7,011 bases of DNA from a bacterium (GTDB taxonomy: Bacteria; Verrucomicrobiota; Verrucomicrobiae; Limisphaerales; J093). Positions 6,242 to 7,011 of the stretch are shown one piece after another; position 1 is the stretch's first letter, and every line of letters starts with the position of its first letter. The notes below the pieces were generated by a model. That model had not been told where the DNA came from and did no database searches. It saw only the letters and a program-made list of their open reading frames with translations. The stretch spans positions 1 through 7,011 of the forward strand of contig JAKCAB010000837.1 in the NCBI GenBank assembly GCA_021839785.1, in the 5' to 3' direction. The translations under genes and the position numbers were made by a program.

Positions 6242-7011
6242 TCAATGAACTGGCTTGAGCGTGGCCACGAAACCGCCAAACGGACGCAGGTTCACCGGGA
6301 ACTCCTGACCGGCGGCGACTGGTTGGGTGTCGGTCGAGAAGCTTCGCGCATCGGCGCCATCGCCGATTCGTTCCATCGCGTAACGGCCCGAGCCGAGCCA
6401 GGAACCCAGTTTAACGCGGGTCTCGCGCGCGATTGGGCTGGCGTTCACGCCGGCGAGGTACCAGACGGCGCCCTTGCGGCGGGCGAGAATCGCGAATTGC
6501 CCCGGATAACCCGCGACGAACCGCGTGTCTTCCCAGGTCACCGGCACGTTTTTCAGGAACTGCTTCGGCGCTTCGGGCAGCGTCAGGTAAGCCTCCGCCT
6601 TGTCGGTGAAATGGAGCAGGCCCGTCTCGAAGAGCACCGAGAGCGCCAACTCATGCGCCCAGGTGGTCCGGTGCGGATAGCGGTTGTCCGAGAAGCCGAC
6701 CGGCGTGTAATCCATCGGCCCGACGGTGTTGCGTGTGAAGGGCAGGATGGCGTTCTGAACGGGCGCGCATTCGGGATATTGCAGATCGAAGATGTAGCAT
6801 TCCTCGCCGCGCACCGCCTCCATCGACATCAGGTTCGGCCAAGTGCGCGACCAGCCGCGCGGCAGCGTGCAACCGTGGAAATCCACCAGAATCCCGGCCG
6901 CGGCGGCATCGCGGAGAATGCCTAAATACAGGTCAATCACGTTTTGTTTGTCGCTTTGGAAGAAATCCACCTTCACGCCTTTGAGGCCCTAATTACGCAA
7001 AAGGTCGAACT
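6242..7011 (-). CDS. Glycoside hydrolase family 97, C-terminal part, interrupted by an in-frame TAG
   Basis: The catalytic-barrel end and C-terminal domain of a GH97 enzyme, a family of usually exported exo-acting alpha-glucosidases and alpha-galactosidases. Family sequence includes GLKGVKVDFFQSDKQ, LVDFHGCTLPRGWSRTWPN, SMEAVRGEE, LPFTRNTVGPMDYTP and ALSVLFETGLLHFTD, followed by a beta-rich C-terminal domain (about the last 95 residues, with GYPGQFAILARRKGAVWYLAGVN). The Asp of Lys-Val-Asp occupies the position of the nucleophile in retaining GH97 members, which would favour the retaining group; this is from family memory. The frame upstream continues as Phe-Asp-Leu-Leu-Arg-Asn, then TAG at 6989-6991, then Gly-Leu-Lys-Gly, so homologous sequence lies on both sides of the stop. 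A GTG at 6976 could be taken as a start but lies inside the barrel and would not give a working enzyme. The N-terminal half lies beyond the window. Confidence 0.85.
6989..6991 (-). other. Premature in-frame TAG stop codon in the GH97 gene
   Basis: On the - strand the codons read TTC GAC CTT TTG CGT AAT TAG GGC CTC AAA GGC, giving Phe-Asp-Leu-Leu-Arg-Asn-stop-Gly-Leu-Lys-Gly. The residues on both sides fit the GH97 helix-to-strand region without any frame change. One base change from TGG (Trp) or CAG (Gln) would create it. It lies about 20 bases from the end of the window. Confidence 0.85.

Noticed and set aside
6242..6976. A self-contained 244-residue protein starting at GTG 6976
   Set aside because: That start lies inside the GH97 catalytic barrel; homologous sequence continues upstream, so it is the tail of a larger gene.

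Overview
This is a high-GC window (roughly 60-65% by eye) whose gene content points to Verrucomicrobiota, with Planctomycetota as the alternative. The pointers are a DUF1501 protein, a Tat-exported Gfo/Idh/MocA oxidoreductase of the 'DWGAHHND' type, a GH97 glycosidase, an HpnA-like epimerase, few recognisable Shine-Dalgarno sites, and intergenic DNA rich in short palindromes. The lineage is inferred from family content; there is no rRNA or other marker here.

Layout, left to right. (1) The C-terminal part of a DUF1501 protein (+ strand, 2-871) enters from the left edge. (2) A tRNA-Gly(GCC) gene with encoded CCA lies on the - strand (981-1057), with a plausible promoter at 1110-1138. (3) An HpnA-type NAD(P)-dependent sugar epimerase/reductase is on the + strand (1171-2181). 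(4) A 348-base gap (2182-2529) has no credible gene. Its first part is packed with hairpins, and its second part is a more AT-rich stretch bounded by an imperfect inverted repeat. (5) Four - strand genes follow, transcribed from right to left: a GH97 glycoside hydrolase entering from the right edge, an OppF/DppF-type ABC ATPase, a secreted S1/P1 zinc nuclease, and a Tat-exported Gfo/Idh/MocA oxidoreductase. A doubtful 61-codon reading frame sits between the ATPase and the nuclease.

How the genes may work together: the - strand set looks like scavenging functions. It has a polysaccharide- or oligosaccharide-cleaving enzyme, an uptake ATPase, an exported nuclease releasing nucleotides, and an exported sugar-type dehydrogenase. 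The gaps are 57, about 259 and 126 bases, so a single operon is possible but not shown. Nothing in the window ties the HpnA homologue to hopanoid synthesis.

The most notable anomaly is an in-frame TAG codon (6989-6991) inside otherwise well-conserved GH97 sequence, just before the Lys-Val-Asp catalytic strand. It means either a broken gene or a sequence error near the end of the contig. I did not find a convincing undescribed multi-gene system here. Most of the window is ordinary accessory and housekeeping content, with some structured intergenic DNA worth checking.
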